DNA of 64,000 nucleotides from Marinilabiliaceae bacterium (GCA_021443545.1 JABUTU010000012.1:1-64000); one strand, 5' to 3'; shown: positions 17,660 to 27,441, counted from the stretch's first letter. Program-made: numbers and translations. Notes: generated by a model from the letters alone, not told the origin.

Positions 17660-18904
17660 TTAAAAAAATGTTGCATTACGCTTAAACTCCAAACCGAGAA
17701 CTGAGATATCATCGAAAGCATATCCGTTTAGCTTATCTCTGTCGGCCATATCATCGACATGCTTCATCACGTCGTCAATGTCATCAGTAGAGAGCATTAT
17801 ATCTTTTAGTTCCTGAAAGGAGTTTCTGATTCGTATTCCTTCGTCGACCTCAACCAGTCCGTCTGTAAAGGCAAGGAGCTTAGCCCCCTTCCTAACTTTG
17901 ACGCTTGCCTCCTCTATCTCGGGTATTTCGTCAAGAAGTCCTATAGCTATGCAACCCTTGTCGAGTTCAATTATCTCCTTACCCCCCTTGGGTGGGCATA
18001 GGAGAGGGGGCCAATGTCCAGCATTCACATAGGTTAGTCTACCCGTAATCTTATTGTATCTGCCTATAAACATAGTGATGAACTTATCATTTTTGGAGTT
18101 CTGATTCAAACGGGCATTCAACTCCTTAACGAGACGGCACATCGGTATATTAGCTGTAAAGAGAGAACGAACTATTGCCTGAAAATTTGACATCAGCAGC
18201 GCTGCGCCCATTCCTTTTCCACTTACATCAGCTATACAGAACCCTACACTATATGGCGATAGTTTCATAACATCGTAGTAATCGCCCCCGACAGCGTGCA
18301 GAGGTTTATACAATGAGCGTACTTTCAGGTAGCTTGTCGTTATCATCTCGCTATCTTTAGGTACAAGGCTCATCTGAATCTGAGATGCTATCTCAAGCTC
18401 ATGTCGCTGACTCTCCTCACGAAGCAAGCGCATTTGCATCTTCTTATTCTCAATAAATACGATGATTAGATTTGCCAGTATCTGTATATACTTCAGATTA
18501 CGCAATGTAGGTGATATTCCATCTCCCAGTTCCTGGTCTCCAATAAGGACATACCCCATCAGCTTGAAGTTATAGTATAATGGAATGACAGCGTCAAATA
18601 TCTGAAGACATTCGTGTTCGCACAAAGCGAGATTTTCAATCTTTGAAAATGCGATCAAATCTCTGTCTGGAATGATAGCGTCCACCTGCTCTTGTGAGAC
18701 ACCGCAAGCCAAAATACGATTCCACTTATCCTCTCCACGTGTAAAGACAATCACACGACCCACTGCCAACTCTTCACGCAACAACGTTTCGAACTCTTGC
18801 ATTAGCTCATCTATACTATGGTTTTCGTTAATAGTCTGAGCTACGTCAAGAAGCAGATTGAGTCGTTCCTTATATAATCTTACTATGTTAGGACGCTTTT
18901 CCAA
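17660..18904 (-). CDS. GAF-domain PP2C-type (SpoIIE) serine phosphatase
   Basis: The 414-residue cytoplasmic protein has a GAF-like sensor at about 15-155, a short helical linker (160-180), and a SpoIIE/RsbU-type PP2C phosphatase domain at about 190-410. Phosphatase metal-site motifs are visible: VGGDYYDVM near 209 and ISVLGLEF at the C-terminus, plus FCIADVSGKGMGAALLMS. Such proteins dephosphorylate anti-sigma-factor antagonists in partner-switching systems. No kinase or STAS antagonist gene lies next to it here, so its partner must be elsewhere or different. Confidence 0.9.
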   Translation of the reverse strand: MEKRPNIVRLYKERLNLLLDVAQTINENHSIDELMQEFETLLREELAVGRVIVFTRGEDKWNRILACGVSQEQVDAIIPDRDLIAFSKIENLALCEHECLQIFDAVIPLYYNFKLMGYVLIGDQELGDGISPTLRNLKYIQILANLIIVFIENKKMQMRLLREESQRHELEIASQIQMSLVPKDSEMITTSYLKVRSLYKPLHAVGGDYYDVMKLSPYSVGFCIADVSGKGMGAALLMSNFQAIVRSLFTANIPMCRLVKELNARLNQNSKNDKFITMFIGRYNKITGRLTYVNAGHWPPLLCPPKGGKEIIELDKGCIAIGLLDEIPEIEEASVKVRKGAKLLAFTDGLVEVDEGIRIRNSFQELKDIMLSTDDIDDVMKHVDDMADRDKLNGYAFDDISVLGLEFKRNATFF

Positions 18905-18938
18905 AATATTAAACCTTACAAGTGGACACTATTAGTTG

Positions 18939-18946
18939 CAAAGGTA
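18939..18946 (-). promoter_or_regulatory. Possible -7 box for the GAF-PP2C gene
   Basis: The minus strand reads TACCTTTG, matching TAnnTTTG, 34 bases before the start at 18904. A matching -33 element is not clear. Confidence 0.45.
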
Positions 18947-18979
18947 ACAAACAGAACAATTACTTGTTTGATTTTTTAA

Positions 18980-19023
18980 AAAAAACAAAAACGTGATGTG
19001 TCACTTTTTACATGACACATCAC
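18980..19023 (-). terminator. Rho-independent terminator of the ATP synthase operon
   Basis: GTGATGTGTCA (18993-19003) pairs with TGACACATCAC (19013-19023). On the minus strand GTTTTTGTTTTTTTT follows. It lies 24 bases after the atpG stop. Confidence 0.9.
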
Positions 19024-19047
19024 ATATACTTTGAAATACCTTAATTA

Positions 19048-19929
19048 TTAATTGTTCAGAGCCTCTGCACCACTCACGATTTCTATCAATTCATTAGTGA
19101 TAGCGCCTTGTCGTGCCTTATTATACTGCAGTTGCAATTCTCCCAACAACTCTGTTGCGTTATCTGTAGCCTTATTCATTGATGTCATTCTTGCACCATG
19201 CTCGCTTGCAAGCGACTCATAGAACGATGCCAACAAGACTGCCTGTTCGACTTGTGGAACCATATCTTGCAGGACTTCTGCCTTATTTGGTTCTACAATA
19301 AAATCAAGATAAGCCGAAGATTTATCATCCACTTCATTAAGTTGTAAAGGCAAGAGCTGTGTTGCAACAACATTCTGCACTGCAGCATTTACGAACTTGT
19401 TGTAGACTAATATAATCTTTCTGTAGGTGCCATTAGCGAATGACGATAACAGGTCGTTGGCCAAAGAATAGACGCTTTCGCGAGTCAGAGTATCAAGAAT
19501 GTCATTATAGTTACCGCATACCTCGATATGTCGTGACAACAATCCTTTGACAACTTGCTTGCCAACGGCCTTTACTTCGAGCTCACCTTTCGACAACTCA
19601 TCAGACAGCTCATTTTTGAGCATTCGCTCAACCTCTTTTACGACCGAGCTATTAAAAGCTCCAGCGAGTCCCTTGTTACTGGCAATAGCCAACAACAACA
19701 CCTTACCTTTTTTAGGCGAAGCATATCCGAATGCACTATCGACATCATCTATGGAGCTGCCCAAGAAACTGCTAATTTCCAACAACTTGGACAAGAATGG
19801 ACGCACATGTTCCACATTGTCCTGAGCCTTCTTAAACTTAGCAGCAGATACCATTTTCATGGCACTCGTCACCTGCCTTGTCGACTTAACCGAATTAATT
19901 CGTACTCGTATGTCTTTTAGATTCGCCAT
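19048..19929 (-). CDS. atpG: ATP synthase F1 gamma subunit
   Basis: The 293-residue rotor shaft of F1. The N-terminal helix begins MANLKDIRVRINSVKSTRQVTSAMKMV, close to the family pattern, and the C-terminal helix carries MTSMNKATDNATELLGELQLQYNKARQGAITNELIEIV, the conserved end. Length is typical. It is the last gene of the operon, 27 bp after atpA, and is followed by a strong terminator. Confidence 0.97.
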   Translation of the reverse strand: MANLKDIRVRINSVKSTRQVTSAMKMVSAAKFKKAQDNVEHVRPFLSKLLEISSFLGSSIDDVDSAFGYASPKKGKVLLLAIASNKGLAGAFNSSVVKEVERMLKNELSDELSKGELEVKAVGKQVVKGLLSRHIEVCGNYNDILDTLTRESVYSLANDLLSSFANGTYRKIILVYNKFVNAAVQNVVATQLLPLQLNEVDDKSSAYLDFIVEPNKAEVLQDMVPQVEQAVLLASFYESLASEHGARMTSMNKATDNATELLGELQLQYNKARQGAITNELIEIVSGAEALNN

Positions 19930-19956
19930 ATATAATCAGTACAACTTTTTCTGGTT

Positions 19957-21531
19957 CTATTCGAAATGCTTGCTTACCTCTGCTGCTACAGCCGTCAATT
20001 TTTTCATGACGTCATCGTCAATCTTGCCAGATGCCAATACTGACAAGACATCCTTATACTTCAGCTCCAACTCATCTAAAAATGCAGCCTCAAAGTCGCG
20101 AACCTTAGCTATAGGCACATTCTTCATCAAGCCTTTTGTTCCGCAGAACATAGATGCAACCTGTTTCTCTACTGGATATGGTGAGTATTGCGGTTGCTTA
20201 AGTAACTCAACGTTCTTACGTCCCTTATCGAGTACTGCCATTGTTGCAGCATCAAGTTCAGAACCGAATTTTGAGAATGCCTCGAGTTCACGATATTGCG
20301 CATGGTCAAGTTTCAGTGTACCTGCAACCTTCTTCATTGACTTAATCTGAGCTGAGCCTCCTACACGGGATACGGATATACCGACATTGATAGCTGGGCG
20401 TACTCCAGCGTTAAACAGGCTACCCTCAAGGAATATCTGTCCGTCAGTAATTGAGATTACATTAGTCGGAATATACGCTGATACGTCACCTGCCTGAGTC
20501 TCAATAATTGGGAGAGCTGTCAAAGAGCCACCACCCCTAACAATAGGTTTCAAGCATTCAGGGAGGTCGTTCATCTTAGCTGCTATAGAGTCGTTCTCTA
20601 TGATTTTGGCAGCTCTCTCCAAGAGACGTGAATGGAGGTAGAATATATCTCCTGGGTATGCCTCGCGACCAGGTGGACGACGGAGCAACAGACTGACCTC
20701 TCGATAAGCCACTGCCTGCTTTGACAAGTCGTCGTATACTATGAGGGCATGGCGCCCGGAATCGCGGAAATACTCACCTATGGCGGCACCTGCAAAAGGT
20801 GCATAGAACTGCATGGCTGCGGCATCTGCTGCCGTAGCACTAACAACAATCGTATACGACATAGCTCCGTGACGTTCCAACGTGTTCACAATCTGAGCCA
20901 CTGTACTTCCCTTCTGACCTACAGCTACGTAGATACAATATACTGGTTCGCCTGCATCGTAGAAACTCTTTTGATTCAAGATTGTATCTATAGCAATTGC
21001 TGTCTTTCCAGTCTGTCGGTCGCCGATGATAAGTTCGCGCTGACCTCGTCCGATAGGTATCATTGAGTCGATAGCTTTGATACCCGTCTGCAGAGGTTGC
21101 TTTACTGGCTGACGGTAGACCACTTGAGGGGCCTTTCGCTCCAATGGCATCTCATATAGCTGACCACTGATTGGTCCCTTTCCATCGATTGGCTTTCCGA
21201 GTGGGTCCACGACGCGACCCACTGTGCCGTCTCCGACGAGAACCGATGCGATACGCTTAGTTCTCTTAACAGTGTCACCCTCCTTTACAGCTTCAGCAGC
21301 ACCCATGAGCACTATGCCTACATGGTCCTGCTCAAGGTTCATCACAATACCCGTTGACTCTCCAATCTCTACAAGTTCATTTGCTTGTACATTATCGAGC
21401 CCATAAGCTTGTGCCACACCATCTGCAACGGATAGTACGGTGCCAACTTCCTCCATCTTCAATGAACTCTCGAAATTCTCGAGCTGACTCTTCAGAAGAT
21501 TCGTTACTTCAGAGGCTTTTATGTTTTCCAT
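19957..21531 (-). CDS. atpA: ATP synthase F1 alpha subunit
   Basis: The 524-residue non-catalytic nucleotide-binding subunit. Walker A GDRQTGKT lies near residues 170-177 and the alpha signature [17 protein letters not shown] near 363-379. It binds Mg-ATP and forms the alpha3beta3 hexamer. Length and motif order are normal. It stands 26 bp after atpH. The partner beta subunit gene is not in this window. Confidence 0.98.
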   Translation of the reverse strand: MENIKASEVTNLLKSQLENFESSLKMEEVGTVLSVADGVAQAYGLDNVQANELVEIGESTGIVMNLEQDHVGIVLMGAAEAVKEGDTVKRTKRIASVLVGDGTVGRVVDPLGKPIDGKGPISGQLYEMPLERKAPQVVYRQPVKQPLQTGIKAIDSMIPIGRGQRELIIGDRQTGKTAIAIDTILNQKSFYDAGEPVYCIYVAVGQKGSTVAQIVNTLERHGAMSYTIVVSATAADAAAMQFYAPFAGAAIGEYFRDSGRHALIVYDDLSKQAVAYREVSLLLRRPPGREAYPGDIFYLHSRLLERAAKIIENDSIAAKMNDLPECLKPIVRGGGSLTALPIIETQAGDVSAYIPTNVISITDGQIFLEGSLFNAGVRPAINVGISVSRVGGSAQIKSMKKVAGTLKLDHAQYRELEAFSKFGSELDAATMAVLDKGRKNVELLKQPQYSPYPVEKQVASMFCGTKGLMKNVPIAKVRDFEAAFLDELELKYKDVLSVLASGKIDDDVMKKLTAVAAEVSKHFE

Positions 21532-21557
21532 GTACTTTCTCCTTTTGTAGATAATAA

Positions 21558-22094
21558 TTAAACAGCCAGTTGCTTCTCTATATCGATAAGCTGGCGTTTT
21601 ATGCTGGTGTCTATTTGGCGACCATCAACCTCGACAATGACACCACCGATGAGCGATGGGTCATCCTTGAATGATGCCTCAACAACAGCTCCCAATTTCT
21701 CTTCAAGCAGTTGCTTGATACGTTCCTGCATATGCGACTCCGTCACCTTAGCCGTAGTCACAACTGCTGTCCTGATTCCTTTATGTTCCTTGTATACCAC
21801 TCCGTATACCCGCAGTATCTCGCATAGCATCACAGCCCGATCTTTGTCGATAACAAAATTCAAGAACTGTATTGTCTCTGCCTTTACTACTTGAGAGAAG
21901 ACCTGTTCAATCAGACGTTTCTTCTCGGATGGTTTACGGACTGGAGAACAGACAAAGGCCATTGCCTCGGCACTGACAGACAATGCTTCGCGGATATTCC
22001 GAGTATCTTCATAGACCCCATCTTCAATACCACGTTCCCTCGCATAGTCAAACAGAACTGTTGCGTATCGCCTTGCTATAAGTCCCGAGTTCAT
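21558..22094 (-). CDS. atpH: ATP synthase F1 delta subunit
   Basis: The 178-residue stator subunit that joins F1 to the b subunit. The N-terminal six-helix domain begins [15 protein letters not shown], and the C-terminal end has the family motif [22 protein letters not shown]. Length is normal. It starts 8 bp after atpF. Confidence 0.96.
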   Translation of the reverse strand: MNSGLIARRYATVLFDYARERGIEDGVYEDTRNIREALSVSAEAMAFVCSPVRKPSEKKRLIEQVFSQVVKAETIQFLNFVIDKDRAVMLCEILRVYGVVYKEHKGIRTAVVTTAKVTESHMQERIKQLLEEKLGAVVEASFKDDPSLIGGVIVEVDGRQIDTSIKRQLIDIEKQLAV

Positions 22095-22102
22095 ATCACT
22101 AC

Positions 22103-22597
22103 TTAATTGAAATTACTCTCATTCAGATACTTCTCAACGAGTTCATTCTGCTTGTCATCAGATGCCAAATTCTCAACGAGAATCTTACCTGCTATCTGGA
22201 CAGACAACTTAGCGACCTGTTGACGCATTTCGAGCATAGCATCGGCTTTCTCTTTCTCTATCTGAGCCCTGGCTTCAACAACAATTTTCTCAGCCTCTTG
22301 TTTAGCTGCTGCACGAGCTTCCTCGACAATGCTGTTCTTCAACGACTGAGCCTCTCTGAGAACTGCATCGCGTTCCTGGCGTGTCTCCGCTTGTATACGG
22401 GCACGTGTTGCCTCCAACTGCTTCAACTCTTCGTTTGCCTTGTTGGCCGACTCAATAGCGTTCTTTATGCTGTCCTCTCGTTCTTTGATTGCACTCAGCA
22501 AAGGACGCCATGCAAACTTGCCAAGAAGATACAGCAAGATAAGAAACGTCAATCCAGTCCAAATGACTAAGCCAGGTTCTGGTGACAATAAATCCAT
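22103..22597 (-). CDS. atpF: ATP synthase Fo b subunit
   Basis: The 164-residue peripheral stalk subunit. One N-terminal membrane helix (about 10-28, LVIWTGLTFLILLYLLG) is followed by a long charged coiled coil rich in Glu, Lys and Arg (35-150). Length and layout are typical. It lies between atpE and atpH. Confidence 0.96.
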   Translation of the reverse strand: MDLLSPEPGLVIWTGLTFLILLYLLGKFAWRPLLSAIKEREDSIKNAIESANKANEELKQLEATRARIQAETRQERDAVLREAQSLKNSIVEEARAAAKQEAEKIVVEARAQIEKEKADAMLEMRQQVAKLSVQIAGKILVENLASDDKQNELVEKYLNESNFN

Positions 22598-22641
22598 AAC
22601 CTTATCAGTTTAGTTAAGACCCAAATAAAACCTAACAACTA

Positions 22642-22842
22642 CTATTTTGTCAAGAATGCCATAATGATAGCAAAAAGACCGGCACCCTCAACCATACCAG
22701 CTGCGATAAGCATAGCTGACTGAATCTTGCTTGCCATCTCTGGCTGACGAGCCATGGCGTCAAGAGCCGACTTACCAATATTACCGATACCAAGACCAAG
22801 TCCGATAACAATAAGGCCAATGCCTACACCTACTAGATTCAT
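22642..22842 (-). CDS. atpE: ATP synthase Fo c subunit (short form)
   Basis: The 66-residue rotor-ring subunit is a two-helix hairpin with polar loop ARQPE (31-35) and the ion-binding carboxylate Glu52 in the second helix. Glu52 is followed by Gly, and the ES pair and helix-1 Gln of sodium-type rings are missing, so proton coupling is expected. It is shorter than usual c subunits (about 75-90), with only two residues before helix 1. No better upstream start is seen: the 43 bp to atpB are AT-rich. Confidence 0.95.
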   Translation of the reverse strand: MNLVGVGIGLIVIGLGLGIGNIGKSALDAMARQPEMASKIQSAMLIAAGMVEGAGLFAIIMAFLTK

Positions 22843-22885
22843 AATTCTAAGTTTTTAAAGTTATTTATTTTTTAATACTATCTAA

Positions 22886-23956
22886 TTAATGCTCTTCATT
22901 TACAGCTAAACCTATATACAAAGCCGATAACAACGTAAATATGTAAGCTTGCAAAGCACCAAAAATTATCTCAAGAACAAAGATTATAAGAGTCAATAAT
23001 ATTGAAGGAAGGGACATCAAGAGACTTCCAATGATGAATATCATCGATATCAGACTTAATATAATGATATGGCCACCTGTCACATTGGCGAAAAGACGCA
23101 CAAGAAGGGTGAATGGACGGATAAACATCGTCACAATCTCAATAGGCACAAGAATGAACTTCATAACGAAAGGCACTCCTGGAACAGTGAAGTTATGCAC
23201 CCAGTAGTGCTTTGATGCGTTGACATTAGTCAGAATGAATGTTCCTATTGCTAATGTCGCTGTGAAAGCAATATTCCCCGACAAGTTTGTTGAGAATGGA
23301 AAAACAGGAATGAGTCCTATGATGTTATTAATCCAAATAAAAAAGAATAATGACAACATATAAGGGACATACTTTGCTGATTTCTCTCCTATTTGCTCGT
23401 CTGCAATATCTTTTACAAATAGAACAACAGCCTCGACTGCACCGACAGCTCCGTGGGGCACTAACGATTTCCTGTACGCCCGCGCTGCAGATACAAATAT
23501 TAACAATATAACTATTACAGAGAACCACATTGACGCTACGTTTCTTGTGACAGAGATGTCCAACGTGGGACGTATTCCTTTTTCTGATGGGGTATCAAGA
23601 AGCAATTTCTCAACAACTCGTCCTTCAGGAACTCCCATATACCATACGAGACCATCCTCTTCGATTCGCTTACCCTCAGCAAATGAGGATGATAGCTTAC
23701 AGATGAAATGTCCATCATAATAGGCAATTACAGGCAGAGGTATTGATAGTTTCTGCTCACCACTTTCCGTCTCCCAACCTACTATATCCCACTGATACGA
23801 GTCGAGTACATGATGGAATATCAACTCTGTCATATCAAGTTGTTCTGGCTCTTCTGCCTTTAGCATTTCTGCATTCTCTGCCCTTAAATGGGTAGCACAT
23901 GACAATCCCAAGAGCATCAGAATAACAAGCGCTATTTGTTTTAACTTCGATACCAT
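22886..23956 (-). CDS. atpB: ATP synthase Fo a subunit
   Basis: The 356-residue stator membrane subunit. It has an N-terminal signal peptide and a periplasmic extension of about 120 residues, both usual in Bacteroidota, then five or six membrane helices. The essential Arg of the proton path is in LLVRLFANVTGGH near residue 286. It lies between the AtpI-like gene and atpE. Confidence 0.96.
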   Translation of the reverse strand: MVSKLKQIALVILMLLGLSCATHLRAENAEMLKAEEPEQLDMTELIFHHVLDSYQWDIVGWETESGEQKLSIPLPVIAYYDGHFICKLSSSFAEGKRIEEDGLVWYMGVPEGRVVEKLLLDTPSEKGIRPTLDISVTRNVASMWFSVIVILLIFVSAARAYRKSLVPHGAVGAVEAVVLFVKDIADEQIGEKSAKYVPYMLSLFFFIWINNIIGLIPVFPFSTNLSGNIAFTATLAIGTFILTNVNASKHYWVHNFTVPGVPFVMKFILVPIEIVTMFIRPFTLLVRLFANVTGGHIIILSLISMIFIIGSLLMSLPSILLTLIIFVLEIIFGALQAYIFTLLSALYIGLAVNEEH

Positions 23957-23981
23957 AAATAAATATCTATGTTATGTTCTT

Positions 23982-24329
23982 CTACTGTCGTTCTTTTGAA
24001 AACGCAATATATTCTACGATAAGAGCAACGAAAAAGTTTGCACAATACGCTATAGAATAGGGAGCATTTTCATTACTTGTTGGCGAAACAAATAAAAATA
24101 GCCCTGCCACGACAAATATCATCTTTGCGAATTCCCCTATAAGAAGACCTATCACCCCTGCATCAGCCTTTTTCTTCCCTACCTGCATACAAATGTATTG
24201 CTTCAAACATACTACAACTGCTGGAACCAAAAACGACAGAGCCTTGACAGCATCTAATCCAAGTAGTTTTACAGCAGTATAGTCGGCAATTAATATAACC
24301 AAAAACGCTATAGCCCAAACTACAATCAC
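23982..24329 (-). CDS. AtpI-like small membrane protein
   Basis: The 115-residue protein has four hydrophobic segments (about 2-18, 28-47, 58-82, 92-108), with a charged loop GKKKADAG between the second and third. Size, topology and position directly upstream of atpB fit the AtpI/ATP synthase protein I group, which helps c-ring assembly or ion supply. The sequence itself is weakly conserved, so the call rests largely on context. It lies 5 bp after the bactofilin gene and 25 bp before atpB. Confidence 0.65.
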   Translation of the reverse strand: MIVVWAIAFLVILIADYTAVKLLGLDAVKALSFLVPAVVVCLKQYICMQVGKKKADAGVIGLLIGEFAKMIFVVAGLFLFVSPTSNENAPYSIAYCANFFVALIVEYIAFSKERQ

Positions 24330-24334
24330 AGCTG

Positions 24335-24703
24335 CTATTCAACAGTTTGTGATGAAGTAGTTCTATCTGCCATAGCGCACGTTCCGATGAATATTGCACC
24401 AGGTTCGATACTGAGTTTGCTTATATTCATCTCACCTTTGAAATAGGATGTAGACTTAAGTGTTAGCAACTCACTAACCTCCATATTCCCCTCAAACGAG
24501 CCCGATACTTCAGCGCTCACACATTTTATTGTTCCTTTGATTACGCCCGCTGAGCCCAAAACTATCTTGCCTTTTGACAATATATTACCCTCTATTGTTC
24601 CATCAACACGAAGATCTCCATTTGTTTCAATATCTCCTACAAACTTAGTCCCCGAACCTACAATATTTGGAAGACCCACTTCCACTTCAAATGTCTTTGC
24701 CAT
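24335..24703 (-). CDS. Bactofilin (polymer-forming cytoskeletal protein)
   Basis: The 122-residue protein is a single bactofilin domain (DUF583): a right-handed beta-helix of short repeats, visible as GDLRVDGTIEGNI, GKIVLGSAGVIKGTI, AEVSGSFEGNM and LKSTSYFKGEM. Bactofilins self-assemble without nucleotide into membrane-associated filaments that organise cell-wall or division proteins. It is the first gene of the ATP synthase operon, 5 bp ahead of the AtpI-like gene, with a good promoter 81 bp upstream. Confidence 0.92.
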   Translation of the reverse strand: MAKTFEVEVGLPNIVGSGTKFVGDIETNGDLRVDGTIEGNILSKGKIVLGSAGVIKGTIKCVSAEVSGSFEGNMEVSELLTLKSTSYFKGEMNISKLSIEPGAIFIGTCAMADRTTSSQTVE

Positions 24704-24783
24704 TATTCAACTATATTATACCTATATATATATAAGATTTAACGCTTTTTTGCTTTGCCTAGATATTTAGCACTAACTTTTAG

Positions 24784-24814
24784 CAAATATAAGCATTTTC
24801 TCCTCTGATAACAA
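24784..24814 (-). promoter_or_regulatory. Promoter of the bactofilin-atp operon
   Basis: On the minus strand TTG (24814-24812) is followed after 20 bases by TATATTTG (24791-24784). Both elements and spacing fit the Bacteroidota consensus. The leader to the bactofilin start at 24703 would be about 75 bases. Confidence 0.7.
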
Positions 24815-24835
24815 CTAAATGTAAATTTATTCTCA

Positions 24836-26476
24836 CTACTCCGCTATCATATCTATTATATCCCTCTGACTGTCGCCATTGACTTCAACTAAACGTCGTG
24901 CAGTATCGGTAAAGTAATGGAGGCCTTCAAGTTTACTCTTTTGTTCGTTCATCCAATCTTTACGAGAGAGATGTTTATGCTTTTCGCTCTCTGCCTCAAA
25001 CCAAGAAGTAAGCATTGCCCCAAGATCCCTTCGCCCCAAATACTCATACCTTGCGTCATGGATTACCTCCTCTATCAGGTTCTCAGGATCGTTGTTCTGA
25101 ACAATACGATATACGGTTTTCATTATTGTCTCCATCTGCTCTGGCGACAACTTCATCTTCTCTAAACGTGAATTTATGACAGGTGAATCCACCTTAGCCT
25201 CTCTTGAAAACTCTATTTGGGCGAACGATAGTATCATAGCTATCCTACACGACAGGTACTCGCTGTCGCTCAAACGCTCTGCACGTGCCAACAACTCCAT
25301 ACGTGTTAGCATCATCTTAAACCGATTGTACACATTCTGATTAGTATTCTTCATGAATGTTTTCACGATATCATCCTCAAGGTCGGCTGATTTAAGAATC
25401 TGCATTTTCAATTTAAGAGCTTCATTAGGCTTGTATATAGAGCCTGGTTCTGCATACTCTGGTTTGAGACGTTTGACGAAGTACATATCGATCTCACCCT
25501 TATACTTAACAGGCATACGTCCGCGATGCTCACAGTCAAAATAGTCGCGAATCTTCTGATATGTATTGTCGCTGACATTCACCTCTCCTGGTTCTGAAGA
25601 CGACTCCATTCGAGATGCTGTATTGACTGAGTCGCCCCAAATATCGAATACCTTTTTCTTGTAACCAAGATTACCTGATATTACAGGTCCCGTATTCAAT
25701 CCGACACGGATGTTCCAGAATCCACTATCTATAGCCCGTCGCTCTTTGACGTAGTTAATCATACCCAACCCTACAAGGGCAACCTCAATAGGGTTGGCAC
25801 TATCGGTCTCAGGAACACCTCCTGCACACATATATGCGTCACCTATAGTTTTGATTTTCTCCACGCCAAAACGCTCAACCAATTCGTCGAAGAAGATAAA
25901 ATACCTATCGAGTTCATCAACTAACTGATCAGGATTCATATGCTCGGCAATCTTTGTAAAACCTTGTATATCGGCAAATAACACTGTTGAACATTCGTAT
26001 TTCTTGGTATGCTTTTCGCTGGCTCTCTCAAGCAAATTCTTGGCATGCGATTGCCTCAGATAACGGCGCAGCTTGACCAGGAGCATAATGATTACAAGCA
26101 CCAACAGAAAAACAGCACCTCCCATTACCCATGGCCACATACTTCTTGTGTGTTCAATGCAGAATGTTTTAGCAACACCATTGGCATCTACCACCTGCAG
26201 ATAGGAAATTCCTGTATCACCAAGTTTCACAATCCAACTATCAGAGGATGTTGAACCATTGACCACTGTACCATCTGATTTTGCATAAGAAATTGTGTAC
26301 GGAGGTTGAAAAATTTCATCCTCTGAAGCGAAAAATACTTCAACGAATGGTTTTGAAGATGAAATCACGCCATCTGTTGCTCTCTCAACATTTCTCCCGT
26401 CGTCTATATAATTAACAGGCTGCCCAAGGGCATAGGCGCTGAATATCAACAATATAAATTGTAAAACAATTTTCAT
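24836..26476 (-). CDS. Class III adenylate cyclase, membrane-anchored, with HD-like C-terminal region
   Basis: The 546-residue protein has a signal peptide, a periplasmic beta-rich domain (about 20-112), one membrane helix (115-135) and a class III cyclase domain (about 160-335). Metal-binding Asp169 and Asp213 are present. Lys209 (KIKTIG) and Asp278 (FDIWG) match the adenine-selecting Lys/Asp pair, and Asn285 and Arg289 match the transition-state residues, so the product should be cAMP from ATP, made by a homodimer. The C-terminal 200 residues are helical with IHDARYEYLGR (about 475-490) and resemble a degenerate HD phosphohydrolase. It is divergent from a universal stress protein gene. Confidence 0.88.
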   Translation of the reverse strand: MKIVLQFILLIFSAYALGQPVNYIDDGRNVERATDGVISSSKPFVEVFFASEDEIFQPPYTISYAKSDGTVVNGSTSSDSWIVKLGDTGISYLQVVDANGVAKTFCIEHTRSMWPWVMGGAVFLLVLVIIMLLVKLRRYLRQSHAKNLLERASEKHTKKYECSTVLFADIQGFTKIAEHMNPDQLVDELDRYFIFFDELVERFGVEKIKTIGDAYMCAGGVPETDSANPIEVALVGLGMINYVKERRAIDSGFWNIRVGLNTGPVISGNLGYKKKVFDIWGDSVNTASRMESSSEPGEVNVSDNTYQKIRDYFDCEHRGRMPVKYKGEIDMYFVKRLKPEYAEPGSIYKPNEALKLKMQILKSADLEDDIVKTFMKNTNQNVYNRFKMMLTRMELLARAERLSDSEYLSCRIAMILSFAQIEFSREAKVDSPVINSRLEKMKLSPEQMETIMKTVYRIVQNNDPENLIEEVIHDARYEYLGRRDLGAMLTSWFEAESEKHKHLSRKDWMNEQKSKLEGLHYFTDTARRLVEVNGDSQRDIIDMIAE

Positions 26477-26590
26477 TTGCTACTAATTGCAAGCCTTTCG
26501 GCATTAGCTACTCGAAATTTTTTGCAATTTACTTTTTTTTTTACACATAATGAACTATTTTTACAACTGATTTTTAAACATCAATTCACT

Positions 26591-27418
26591 ATGGGATCTT
26601 TTACCGATACTATTCTTATTCCATACGACTTCACAGAGAAGGCCGATTATGCCGTAAGGCATGCTGCCGTAATGGGGAAGAACATGAAGGCTGAGCTTGT
26701 GCTCCTTAACATTGTAAAAAAGCAATCACAGGATCAGGAAGTTCTTGAACAACTCAATCCAGTATGTGACAAGTTTACAGAAGAGTTGGGCATTAAGACT
26801 ATTCCGCTTGTAAGAGAGGGAACAATTTTCAAGACAATCAATGAGGTTGTTGATGAATTAAAGAGCATTGTGGTTGTCATGGGTACCCATGGTATGAAGG
26901 GTATCCAGAAACTCACAGGCTCATGGGCGCTGAAGGTAATTGTAGGTTGTCACGTACCATACCTCATCGTACAAGACGAACCTAAATATTCTAATCCAGC
27001 AAACATTCTCTTCCCAGTAGACTACAAGCTTGAGACTAAAGAGAAGCTCAAGTGGGTTTCTATGCTTGGCTATCTTTGCAATATCCGTGTTTGTCTGTTT
27101 GGACAAGAGGGTAATGGTCCGATGTACGACAATCCTGCAAAGGCTAATATGAGTTTTTGCAAGCGCTACCTTGAAGAACGCGACATTCCATACGATGTAG
27201 TATGGGTGGATCAGCGTGGCTCATTCTACGAGTTGTCTCTCAAATATGCCAACGAAAATAATGTAGATATCATTATGATTACTACAACTCGTGATATTGC
27301 TTTCCATGATTATATTCTTGGAGCTTACGAGCAGACAATTATTGCTAACGATGCAGGTATCCCAGTTTTTGTCGTTAATCCGCGAACGGAGGTTAAACTT
27401 GCATACACTAACTTCTAA
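26591..27418 (+). CDS. Universal stress protein with two UspA domains
   Basis: The 275-residue cytoplasmic protein starts at the ATG at 26591 (MGSFTDTILIPYDFTEKA); the AT-rich 114 bp upstream is not family-like and is the divergent promoter region. Two UspA folds follow each other (about 4-140 and 150-272). The ATP-type motif GTHGMKG near 97-103 is present in the first. Such proteins bind ATP or other nucleotides and adjust stress physiology; a precise role is not clear. It ends at a strong terminator. Confidence 0.9.
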   Translation: MGSFTDTILIPYDFTEKADYAVRHAAVMGKNMKAELVLLNIVKKQSQDQEVLEQLNPVCDKFTEELGIKTIPLVREGTIFKTINEVVDELKSIVVVMGTHGMKGIQKLTGSWALKVIVGCHVPYLIVQDEPKYSNPANILFPVDYKLETKEKLKWVSMLGYLCNIRVCLFGQEGNGPMYDNPAKANMSFCKRYLEERDIPYDVVWVDQRGSFYELSLKYANENNVDIIMITTTRDIAFHDYILGAYEQTIIANDAGIPVFVVNPRTEVKLAYTNF

Positions 27419-27441
27419 TATTATATAGTATCGTTATATCT

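Noticed and set aside
22642..22842. Sodium-type ATP synthase c subunit
   Set aside because: Glu52 is followed by Gly rather than Ser or Thr, and the helix-1 Gln of sodium rings is missing.
24836..26476. Guanylate cyclase or signalling domain of a defence (Pycsar-like) system
   Set aside because: The specificity residues are Lys and Asp, as in adenylate cyclases; there is no effector gene beside it and the protein has a sensor domain and membrane helix.
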